Of a stretch of 64,000 nt of DNA, positions 38,357-49,420 are shown in pieces. The stretch covers positions 17,690,878-17,754,877 of the forward strand of contig NC_135174.1 of the NCBI RefSeq assembly GCF_041146795.1. The letters run 5' to 3'. The stretch is from Maylandia zebra (lineage: Eukaryota > Chordata > Actinopteri > Cichliformes > Cichlidae). The translations under genes and the position numbers were made by a program. The notes below the pieces were generated by a model. The model ran no database searches and was not told the origin of the DNA. It saw only the letters and a program-made list of their open reading frames with translations. The number at the start of each line of letters is the position of its first letter. Position 1 is the stretch's first letter.

Positions 38357-38720
38357 TATCAAATCATACAGTTACATGGCAGTAACACCATTCATTTAGA
38401 CCATGTAGACATGGTGGAGATGACCTGCTGAAGTTCAAACTGAGAAGAAAGGTGATTTAAGTAACATTCAAACCTCGAGGCAGATGGGCTACAGCAGCAG
38501 AAGACCTCACCAGGGACGTCTCCTGTTAGTTAACAGGAAACTGAAGAAACCGTTTAACCATGCTCACCAAAACTGGACAACCAGACATTAGAAAAATATT
38601 ACCTGGTGTGATGAGTCTCAATTTCTGCTGCCACATTCAAACAGTATTTTTGCGTAAAAAAATGAAAGAATGAATCGATTCTGAACAAACTGGTTTGCAG
38701 CAGTTCAAGGGAACAGGCCT
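38357..38720 (+). mobile_element. Tc1-like remnant, same family as 63091-63877
   Basis: Shares 'acatggcag', 'gtagacatggt-agatgacctgct-aag' and 'gaaaggtgatttaagta' with the copy at 63 kb. It then contains a later part ('gatgggctacagcagcagaa', 'ggtgtgatgagtctcaattt') that the other copy has lost. It represents an internal transposase region without an intact frame. Confidence 0.65.
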
Positions 38721-39093
38721 TGCAGATAAAGTCCATTTAATGCTGGACCTTCACCTGGAACGGCGCTGGTTATTTGGCACAATACAAAAAAGATTACAAC
38801 CAAGTACAAAGTAAAGTGTGCAAGTGTCCTCAGTTATTTGAGTCACTACTACATGTCTCAAAACAGCACAAATAGGTGAAGCAACACGATTCTGTCTACA
38901 TATTAATGTTCCCCGAGGTGCTGAGGACATCAGCTAATGGTCTCTTCGTTGTTCATCTCCTACTTGCTTTGACTTACTATCAAGGAATCCTTGCGTTAAA
39001 AAAAAAAAAAAAAGCCAAACAGAAAAAATTAATGTATGCCAGCATTTTATTAGTGCACTCATGTAATCACTGCATACATACAAAGAATCTCTG

Positions 39094-39872
39094 TGTCATG
39101 GTCTGGGTGTGTGGCTGTAAAGTTCTGCTGAAGGTCTGGACCTCCCTGGTATCCACCCATGGGCAGGGCCTACAGCTTCCCTCACCTGGAGCTGATTGAG
39201 GCAATTAGGTTGGAGATTTAAGCTGCTTGCTGACACTGTTTCCTTGCCAGTTCCTCAACAACCCCATGTTGGTAACCAGGCCTCACGCTTCATGTCTATG
39301 ATTCTCAAGTGCTTTACTAACCTTGCAATCTTGTGTTCTAGTTGCTCCTGGGAATTACATCACACTGAATAACTTATCCTGGAAATCTGGTTAACCCGCC
39401 TGCTTTCAGAATCATCTCCTTGCCTCACCTGCCTGCCCTCCTGCCCTTACACTACCACGGGACCTTCACCGCCCAGGACAGCTGACACACACCACCAAAC
39501 CCACCCGGACTACACCACCTCTCCTTCAATGTTTCCATCTCCCACCTGCACAGTTTCAATAGCTTCCACGCTCTCCAGAACTCCTCATTGGCTACTGCTT
39601 TAACACTGCTCTCCTCTCTTCCAGTGCGTACCTAATCACCAGCCAGCTGCTGTTGCTTTCTTGGACCTGTCCCCTTACTTTATCCCTCTCTCCTAGCCAA
39701 GACCCCCACGCCCCATGTGTCAAGCCTTAAGTCAAGGGCCATTGTAAACATCATCCTTGTGCTAGCTAATAAACCTTTGTTAAACCCTTTCCTCCGCCTC
39801 CACTTTGGGTTCTCTGCACGTGGGTTTGATTTTTGGTACTCGGCTCTCAATCACCAGACTTCAGTGGTTACA
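39094..39872 (+). mobile_element. probable solo LTR of a Ty3/gypsy-type retrotransposon
   Basis: Starts TGTCATGG and ends near GGTTACA. It contains a GATTTAAG-type promoter-like segment and 'ctagctaataaacctttgtt' (poly(A) signal) in the usual order for fish LTRs of this type. No internal coding region adjoins it, and I see no clear target duplication, so it is an old solo LTR. Boundaries are approximate. Confidence 0.5.
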
Positions 39873-40592
39873 AGGTAAACCAGAGATTTATCAGCATGGT
39901 GATAGCATTCACATTAGATATCTGGCTTTCCTAAGCCACAGGAATATAATAAAATGGGATTTTAATACTTTAAATGCACACGTGTATATTTTCAAAATAT
40001 ATAACTTTGTCAAAAAGAATTCAGCCGTAACTTTTTAGATTAAATCTGTTAGCTGGTGCTTCTGGTGATCTTACAATCGAAAACACACAATTGGGTAGGT
40101 GATGTTAGGAAAAAGTACTTGACATCGTACTTGAAGACATTCGAATAGGCTCAATATTTACTTTCATCGACATATTTACACCATTTCTTCACAACATGTC
40201 ATGTACAATTTAATATCTTGCAGACACTGACATCAGCCTGGGAAAAGGCACCGTTAATGCAGCACAAGGAACTATTTTTCTGCCTAATGTCTGCCTTTTG
40301 TTTCCTTCTTTGGTAACTTTTGACAGTTTCCTCTTATCTGCAGTTAATTAAACAAGCACTGAAACATACACTGAGTACTTGTCCAAAAGAAGATCACATC
40401 TATCTGGTCACAAATATGGTTTATGCAAGGTGCAAAATGATTTTCATCCTTCATTTGTTGAGTAAACTGATGACAGATTTAAAAACAAAACAAAAAAAGC
40501 AAGGGAAGGGAAAATACTGTCAGCTATTATAAGTGGTCAGCACAGGTCATATAAACACATGCTGGCTTGTAGAAGAATGAAATTTCTCATTT
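39873..40592 (-). other. plekhs1 3' UTR / intergenic
   Basis: Downstream of the plekhs1 stop on the minus strand. AT-rich, no gene seen. The poly(A) site is not resolved. Confidence 0.4.
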
Positions 40593-43500
40593 CTAATTAG
40601 CATTTTGCCAATCAGTGCAGGTGAAGTTTGGCAGGTGCAGCTGCTGGTTTCTAGGTTGACGCAGGAGGGTCACTTTCACCTGAAAGTAGATTTGCTTTTC
40701 AGATAGACTGAATGCATGCATGAATTAACACATCTATATCATGGACTCTTATAATCTGTTAGTGCGTTGTCATTTGGTTGATTGCAAGTTATGAGCATAC
40801 CTCATTCTTGAGTGACTTGCTGATAAACGTGGTGAACTCCTCCACAGTGCTGACCTGCAGGTCATTAACTGCCAGAATCTGGTCGCCTTTGTGGAACAGA
40901 CACACGGTCTGTGGCTGTCCCGTCCACCCAGACACACTGACACACATACACAAAGAGAGGTTTGAGTTTTCCAAGCACTCTGTAGCTTCTGGCTCTTCTA
41001 TTTAGCATACCGCAGAAAAAGGTTTTCACAGGACTGTATACAGTCCTTTAAAAATTTAAGTGCATGCTTACTGCTTCCATGGGCATTTCATTTCATTTCA
41101 TTAGAGGCCAGGTGCCTATAATCGTATGCACTTGATCATCAGCAAGTCTGAGCATGTTATGAAAGCAGCTTTGGCAGTTTTCATGAGCATTTGTGTGTTA
41201 ACGCAATGCCTCAGTCTTCTAAAGAGTGGAGGTCCAAGCAAATTCACTCCAAGAAATGACAAAAAACACAAGATCTACATCTGAGATTCTACAGGTCTCA
41301 GTTAGCATGTTAGATGTTGGATGAACAGATGAGACCGCTATTCAGTGGCACGCAAAATATCAGCACAAACATATCAGAGAAAAGCAATTAAACTGACACA
41401 AGAAATAGCCTAATAAAATCAAACATGCCACGAATAAACAATATTAAGCCTCGTCAGCTGTAAAAGCGCAAGTCAGGACAAACAGTCCAACTGTGGCCAG
41501 CTTTGCCAGTGATACACAGGATTAAACGAAACCTGATCAACAGACCTGAGTAAATATGACACAAATGTCTGAGATTTTTGTGTTTCCATAAATATTAACA
41601 AGTTGGAAAGCATTTAGTCAAACATTTGACACTACATCTTCCAGTTAGACCAGGCTTCTCAGTTATCTGACTCAAAGCAGTCCTATGTGAATACATTTTC
41701 AGTTTGAGGATTGTTGGATTTCATCCTGATTTTTGATAAACCCACCTGGGCTTCCTATCCACCTCTGTTAGGGTCAGGTAGTTTTTAAGGTCTGCCTGTT
41801 TCACCATAATATCCCGCTCTTCTGTTCTGTGGTCAGAGCTTGAAAGAAAGACAAAAGACAACAACATCCATTGTTCTATCAAATCTTTAAAGGTATGACT
41901 CAAATCAGTTCAAACTGTGTGATCTTTCATGCTTTAATATCACGTTTATAACTTGATTGTCCATTTACTTCAGTTAGTGTGCACTGCCTTCTGAAATACA
42001 TGTCTTTCACATCAATCTCTCTGTCAATACTTGAAAGAAAATTAAAAGACAACAAAAGCTTTATTAGGGAGTGTTATATCTTGTACCCGTAAGAGAAGTA
42101 CATCTAAAGCTAAATCTAACCATCCAGCTACCTTTCCTCACAACTTGAATTTATATTATTGTACTCATTAATTGTACAAATTTTCCCCCAAAAAACATTA
42201 TGAAAAATACACAGTTTTAATCAAATTAGTTAACAATAAGTGAAATGAGGGGAAGATCGCAACCTGTGAACAACAAAAGCAAAGGGGAAGCACACAGACT
42301 AAATATAGGCCAGGAAGAGAAGAGTAATAAGTAAGACAAAGGCATTAAAAGGTCCCATATTAGAAAAAAAGCATTCAGCATAGACCATGATGTCACTGAA
42401 ATGGAGACATGGGACATACATAGACATGAAGACACAAAAGAAAACGATAACAGGCAGGACTCTTACACATAACCTATTTAAATTCTTGGATAAAACTTCA
42501 ACGACTTGTTGTTGTTTTGTTTTGAAAGACTGCTTATCACCAGCTGTCATCGCCTTCTTGTAGAAATCTCCAGAAACCACGCCAACCAGTCTAACATGTC
42601 AGCATTCAATTCTGGTTAAGTCAGACTGTGGTGACAACTTTTTTATTTTTATATGACAGACATTGCTATAGTTGGGTTTTAAAATGCTACCATGTCCATG
42701 TGTCAAGTAAAGCAACTTATCCCTAATACAGGTTAACACCTACTGGCACATTGTGTTTGCTTATTATGAAACTGAATTAAAAAAAAACAACTTCCTGTCT
42801 AATCTCACCTCTCACTGGAGTCATTTTTTTCAGATGCATCCAATAGTTCAACAGGGGACATGGCACCACGGTCACTAGAGCTGCTGCTTAAATCTGTAGA
42901 CCAGCGTTTACTGTATAGCATAAGGAAATAAAACACCAGATATTAGTAAATGTGTAGTCTGGCTGCATACACTTTGCATGCATACAACAACAGTCATTGG
43001 CACTGTATTGCAAGTCTGGAATTTTAGTTCCTTCTAGCCTCAGCCTGCACAAAGAACATCATTGTTAAACAGAAAGGCATGAATGCAAGAAAGAAACAGT
43101 TTGTCGTCAGTGCTTTAAATATAGGATGATGATGAAACCTTGTATTGTTTGATGGGATTCCTTTTTATTTATTAAGAAAGACATCATGACGAGTGAGTGA
43201 TTTGCAGTATAGGAACCCAATCCTCTGCAAAAAGCATAAAATATTTGTACAGGACAAAATTCAGTTTAATTGAATTCTGTCTGTAGAGTGCAAAATAATA
43301 ATAAGAGTCACCTCAAGGCGCTTTATACTGTAAGGTAAAGACTGTAAAATAATACAAAGACTCGCCTATAAGGAAGCACTGGGCGACAGTGGGAAGAAAA
43401 AACTCCTTTTTAACAGAAAAAATCTGTTGTGATCGGCTGTGGGTGAGGGCAGGAAGACAGAACAAAAGAGACAGTTTACCAGGCAAGCTACCCGAGTTGA

Positions 43501-46500
43501 CCTTTTCACAATGTTTTTATTGTACGCAAGCCAAGAGGCTTTTACATAAGAAGCAAAAGGACTTAAAAAAATTAATTTGTGTAAATAATCTGTAACAGAC
43601 ATCAACAGTAGATAATGCACACAAGTAAGTGTAGTTTAAAAGCGCCTTTGGATTCACGTACAGATAACACAGATTATGTTAAACGGTTTCACCCAATCTG
43701 AGAGATATATAATTGATATGTTTAGCTTATATATCGGCCTTTTTCAGTTGTGCCATAACACACATTCACAGCCTAACTGTAAATGAATCAGTAAAGATGT
43801 TCAGTCCAAGTGTAGAGGCAGAGTTGAGTTGAGACACAACTTCTTTCCCAAGATAAGAAGATATGTTTCATGTTGTCAAGCACATTTGTTGCTAAACTGG
43901 CTCTGAAACGCTGCCTTTTATAAATTCTTGCCTCTTCCTGGAGTGTAAACAGTTCCGTGCGCTAAAAATAAGTCTGGTTGTTGTCAAGGTGTTTGTGCCC
44001 GTGGCACCACAGTTACCTGTGATTATTATTTTTGTAGGGTGCTCACAACACATGTCACGAAGGGCTCCAGGGCACTGATATAGAAGACTGAAGTAAACAA
44101 GCCAAACAGAGATAGGACCACTAACTGCGTGAGAGCTACCTGTTGTTGTCATCATCTGGCTCCTCAGCAAACGGTGGCAGCGGGGACACCTGTGTCTTCA
44201 TTTTGTCAAAGGTCTGAATGACGGTCCTCATCAGCGTGCTTTTGTTAGCGTCCTCAACTTCATGGTCCCTAGAGGCATTTGGTACGGTTACCTTTTCAGC
44301 AACCATAAGCAGTTAGCTATCATTATTATTGTCATTATCTTAAAAAATTCTGTATGCTTACTCTGGCTGAGCTGATTCTTCAATATATTTGAAGCCACTC
44401 ATTGTTTCATATCTAAATGAGAACAAACATTATGACATGTTTTAAAGAAGTCTGTATGACAATGGAAACATTAATTAATACTTACAATGCTTCCACACTG
44501 TTGCGTCGTTCCCCACTTGGTGGTCCATCTTTATTCACATTCTGTGCATAATTAGAAAAAAGAAATTGGTTTTACTAAAAGTCTTAGTCACTGTACTTTT
44601 GATCAAAGATGTGATTCATCATTTGTCACATATGCTACGAAACTGTTTATCTTTAGTTTTTGTGCTGCTTTTTTTTTTCAAACCTGGACTTTGGAAAACT
44701 CTAACATGAACATATTCTATTTGTCATTTTATAGAGAAAACACATGATTGATCAGGCCAAAGAATTAGCAATGAAAATAATTTTTAATCCCAGTTGTACT
44801 TTTTGTGGTCTTGGAACTACATAGATTGGTTCCTCAGGCTCAGATGCGCGTCTTTTAGGATCCGCTTGCTCCTGTTGAGTAAGATGCAAAGCAATAATGC
44901 ATACAGTCAAGTCTAATTCTCAAATGGAGAGAGGTAATTTTGTTTACTATCTACGAAAAGTCAAGTGAAGATGTTGCACCTCGGGTTTTTCAGTGACATT
45001 CTCCAAAGTGTTTGAGGACGGATCGGACATTGACCGGAATTTTAGGAATCCCTGACAAGTAAAATCACACACGCACACATTCAAACATTTGCATTGTCCT
45101 GATAAGACAAACCCCATAAAAAATATTTTATGCAATTGAGAAGCGTGGATTGGAAGAACAAAGAAAATTGCAGAAAGAAAAAAAAATTAGGATATAATTT
45201 AGCGTTTGGATGCTTTCTGGTTGAGAAAGCATGAGGCAAATTAACACAGAGCTTTTGGTGACTAACCTTTTCAGCCTCTGCGAAAGAATTCGTCTTTCTG
45301 ATGAGTGGTTTTGAAATTACCTGTAAAAAAGAGATTTTTTTGTTGTTATTTTTGTCATAGAAGGAGGCACTGTATATTTATATCAAGGTTATCTGCTTCC
45401 TTTTCTAGAGATCAAACATAGAAGTAGTATAGCTTGTTTATCTCAACACAAAGACTGGAAACAAAGGAGTTTGCAGGCGATTAACTTGTTGAACGTACAG
45501 TTTATTATCTTTCTGTAAACCCGAAATACTCTGACAGATAATAAAAACGTGACTTTTTATTTTTTATACAGATTTCGAATAAGATATACGTCGGATAGCT
45601 GCTGGTAGGTGGATTTTGTTAACTGGCAAGCTGTTTACAGTCTTAACTAAGCTGAGGTAACCAGATACTGACTCCATGTGAAGTGAATGTATTTTTTTTT
45701 TAATGTCAAAGCTTTCCTCAGATGCTGTGCATGTGTTGAGTAGATATCGCCAAGTAGATTTTGAGTATTTACCTCAATCGTTGCCTGCTTATAAGGGAAC
45801 TCCTGTAGGAGCAGGATAGTCCAAGTCAGTGACAAAAGAAGCAAACACTGCATATAATTAAATTGTATTTATTATTTTTATGAAAAAAAAGGTTAAATGT
45901 ACCCCTGAAGAGGAGAGTTGATGAGGTCGGCTTTTCATTGCATCAAACAGGTCAGAGAACCAGCCATCCACATCGTCGCTGGAAGAATAAAGGATACCAA
46001 TGAAGGTCTTTTTAGGCTCCACAAATGACAACTACTGGGTTTAATTTAAAATTCAATACCAAAACTAAACGCAGAGTGGAAATAATAACAATTTAGTAAA
46101 AAGGGGCAATTTAGTTTGAGCAAAGCCGTCACCAGATGATAAATGTTACTAAACCAGAAAGCAGCATTATGGTGTCTTTTTGATTGTTGAAACCTCCTAA
46201 AATAGTAATAGGGTGTGAAGGGCAGGGGGGAGGTGAGAACATGTAATTGAAAGCCTGTTGTCTTGGTTTTGCCATTGCTGACTTTCAAATTAATGCAGTT
46301 TACTCTTACAGGAACATATTATGAAAGTTGCAGGAACCCCCCCCCCCAAAGAAAACAATATAAACCAATCTCTTTTGAAAAAGTTACACCCATTAAAGTT
46401 GGCTGCTTTTATCCACACTTCAGATGAGTCAGACATTGTCATAACAAAATGACTGTAGTTTATTTTGAAAAGCATTTATGATTCCTTTTTTTGTTTTTAA

Positions 46501-48142
46501 TTCTGTATTCTAGGGGTCCATACACACAACAGCAGTCAGTACTTGGGCACAACAGACAAAAGAAACAGAAAAACGCCACATGACAATCTGCACTGGGGTT
46601 TGCCTAGAACTTTTACAGGACAGTGTAATAAAATGCATGCCAGCTTTATGTAGCCCATAAAGCCCTGCTGACTAACCTGTTCTCCCCGACAAGGAAGTAC
46701 TCCCGTTCCGTAGCCTTGATGAAGAGCACACAGGAAGGGGAGCATTTAAAGCTTTTCTGGATCCAGTTCCATTTTGGATGATGCTGCGGACTCACATGCA
46801 ACAGTGAGACCCTGATGGGCGATTGAAAAAAGTTAAACCCTCAAAAGCAGAGCTGCCCTATTTGCATCGTGCCACTTCAAATTCTAACATGTATGTAGAT
46901 GAAATTGTATTTTTAGATTTGGTATTTTAAAAGTTCAACACACATTTGTGTTGGTGAAAGAATATGCTGGAAAACAAAGGAGAGAAAAGTATGCTGGTTT
47001 ACATTCTCAAAGACCTTAATGGCTTAAGGTGAGCTTTTAAAGTGTTATGCAAGAACTTACTGTGACAAGTCTATTTCTCCAGCTGCCTTGTCCTTTTCCT
47101 CTCTTCTGAAGTACTTGAGCTGATATTCTGTGTCACTGAGCTTGAACAGGATAAAGAAACGTTTCTTCCATGCTTTCTGCAAAAAAAAAGGTTAAACAAT
47201 GTTTTGTACTTTTCACAAAGAACTGCAAATATAAGTACAATTACTGGATCACTGAGTGGGTTATATTACCTCTGTTGTCATCAGTTTTGGAGGAGGAGAC
47301 TTATGCAGGTATCCAGCTCTTACCTCTGTCACTGCTTTGGGAGGTCCATAGAACAAACTGCATCTAACTGAGGGCAACAAAAAGGCTGTTTAGTAGTTTT
47401 TTGCTTAAAGGTGACCTTAAAGATTCGCCTTATTAACAAAAATCTGTATTTCCAGTTCTATGTTTGTATGTTCTTACATATTTTGCTGAATACCAGCAAA
47501 ATATGTAAGAACTGAAAAGTTTTAATTCCTGCAAGTTGACGAAATGAGCTGTTAATAAACGTGTCAGATTTGTACATTAGATTCTGTCTTTGTCAGATTA
47601 ACCTTCTGTGCTCATCTGCAAAAACAGGTTTTCTAATACACCGTAAGCGCTGACAAAACACCAGGAAATACCAGCACCAAAAACAAAAAACACCCATCAA
47701 GTTTCCCAGATCTCATACAATACCTGGCTTCATTTTTACACCAAACCTTTGAAAAGATGAAGATGATAACATGAGAATGTATCACTCTCTGAAACTCAAC
47801 CTTTCAAAAAAAAATTTAAAAACTATCCTTATTATGCCCATTCCTCTATAAATTCCTCTATAAATCTATTCAAACACAAAGCTTATGTCAAGAAAAACGT
47901 CGTTGAATTTAAACACTGAGAAAAAATGCCCATGTGCAAGCACAAGAGGGAGGAAAGTGAGTCGTTTACAATCAGCGAATTCAAAGTATGAACTCATAAA
48001 GAGCATTAACCTATCTCACTAACTTGCTGTTGAATGGACTTTAAACTATACAAAGACAGAAAAACTACTAATTGCAACACAAGTACAGCATAAGTATTCT
48101 TACCTGTGGAACAGCTGTTCACCTCGCACTCTCTCTGGCAAG
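40593..48142 (-). CDS. plekhs1: pleckstrin homology domain-containing S1 (partial at 5' end)
   Basis: Exons on the minus strand, 5' to 3': 48104-48142, 47324-47367, 47061-47176, 46677-46811, 45903-45978, 45773-45802, 45267-45320, 44980-45051, 44800-44871, 44486-44541, 44362-44412, 44140-44268, 42809-42910, 41746-41838, 40801-40936, 40593-40679. All joins are GT-AG and in phase, giving about 430 residues (human about 462, from memory). The PH domain runs from [11 protein letters not shown] through [13 protein letters not shown] to [15 protein letters not shown] serine-rich linker carries YVVPRP and YETM, the latter a YxxM type p85-SH2 site. A C-terminal PDZ-like segment follows: [40 protein letters not shown]. 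No in-frame ATG is in the first exon found; it begins in mid-codon, so a further 5' exon must exist. The family's molecular role is poorly known; a membrane-phosphoinositide adaptor is inferred. Confidence 0.87.
43225..43470. repeat. common teleost interspersed repeat (LINE 3' UTR type)
   Basis: Contains 'cctcaaggcgctttatactg', 'gggcgacagtgggaagaaaa' and 'actcctttttaacag', in the order seen in a widespread fish repeat. Non-coding; it lies in a plekhs1 intron. Confidence 0.6.
47470..47512. repeat. perfect 19-bp inverted repeat, 5-nt loop
   Basis: Arms GTTCTTACATATTTTGCTG (47470-47488) and its exact complement (47494-47512), with loop AATAC. It lies in the plekhs1 intron between the first two exons found. 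Confidence 0.95.
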
Positions 48143-48284
48143 CTGCGCAACTGTTTAAGAAGCCAGGTTGTTTTTTTGTTTTTTATCTCTTACAGTGACC
48201 GGAAAAATCTAATATGAACTGGAATTTCTGGTTACTGGAGTGACAACTTCAAGTGCACCTTCTCGGAAGAGGCGATTCCAAGAA

Positions 48285-48480
48285 GATATGCTCAAAGCAT
48301 TACAGCTATTGCCAGTCTTGGCAGTGGCAAGCGGCAGAAATGAGCTTCCTCCGAAGGGTGGCTGGCTTCTCCCTTGGAGATAGGGTGAGAAGTTCGGCCA
48401 TCCGGGAGGGGCTCAGAGTAGCCCTGCTATGTGGCTGATGCTCCACATCGAAAGGAGCCAGCTGAGGTGGCTTTTTTTTT
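48285..48480 (+). mobile_element. LINE ORF2 C-terminal fragment
   Basis: The plus-strand frame reads MSFLRRVAGFSLGDRVRSSA then IREGLRVA and, after a break, LHIERSQ, a very common fish non-LTR retrotransposon sequence. About 200 bp, truncated on both sides. Same family as 55690-56130. Confidence 0.75.
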
Positions 48481-49324
48481 CTATTTTGCCAATACCCACA
48501 AATCTTTTTTTCCTAGTGAATCCAGTTATCTTAAACATGATGCAAAATGCATAAAAGCCCTAACAGGTCACATTGATTAAGATTGATTAAGTCTTTATTG
48601 AAATAGGCCCCCTTCTGACCATACACACATGCAGAGCAACTTAACCCCTAACCCTAACCCTTTACTTGTTATTGGATCAATAACAAAATTTGTAGTGTGG
48701 GACAGCACTACTGTGAATGAGGGAAAGTGTGAATGTTGAATGTTTTTGTTGAAACTTCAGGTTATTTATTTCTGTATGATACTTCTTTATAATTACACAA
48801 TAAGAACAAGTAGTCTGATGTCCTGTAATCATTAAGCTATCCGATTGTTAAGTGATGACGTGACGAATCCTACTTCCGGGCCTAAAGTAGTCTGTGTTTA
48901 ATATGGCTTTTGTGTTGTTAACATGTTTAATGTTATGTAGCTTAGCAGGGCCAGATGTGTGTTGCAGACTTTGCAGATGTTTCCTATGATGTCTCATGTT
49001 AATTGCTGGAGTGAGGTTCATTTAGGTCAAGGGGGCTGCATCTGTTAAATAGCAAATCAACATTTCCCAGCATTATAAGACCGAATCAGACCCTTATCCC
49101 TCAATCCCTTGAGACCGATGCCTGCAAGGGCAATGGTCTGGATGGGAATGAAGGTGTTTCTCCTCCAGGAGGAATCACAGACACATACGAACACATACAG
49201 ACAGCTAAGAGAAGCAGCGCCCTGACCTGATTTGAGAAAAGCCTGACACTTTTTAAATAGAAAGCAGCAGAAAAAAATAAATAATGGCCTGTGATTGTTG
49301 CAGTGACAGTCTTGGAAACATTTT

Positions 49325-49420
49325 AATGCATCCATCCATCCATCCATCTGCTCCCGCTTGTCCTTTTCAGGGTCGCGGGGGAGCGCTGGAGCCTATCCCA
49401 GCTGTCATAGGGAGACATTT
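49325..49420 (+). repeat. repeat tail with CATC units
   Basis: CATC tandem units followed by 'gagcctatcccagctgtcat', the recurrent end of abundant fish repeats. A second diverged copy of the 'gagccaatcccagctgccat' end is at 49890-49960. Confidence 0.6.

Noticed and set aside
42299-42580. A possible extra plekhs1 exon in the 41838-42809 intron (93-codon frame)
   Set aside because: The exons on each side join in phase without it, and it shows no domain or good splice sites.
47324-47367. An ATG inside plekhs1 exon 47324-47367 as the start codon
   Set aside because: It is out of frame with the PH domain; the in-phase reading passes through to an earlier exon.
48641-48662. Interstitial telomere repeat
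   Set aside because: Only about two and a half CCCTAA units; too short to mean a fusion or healing event.
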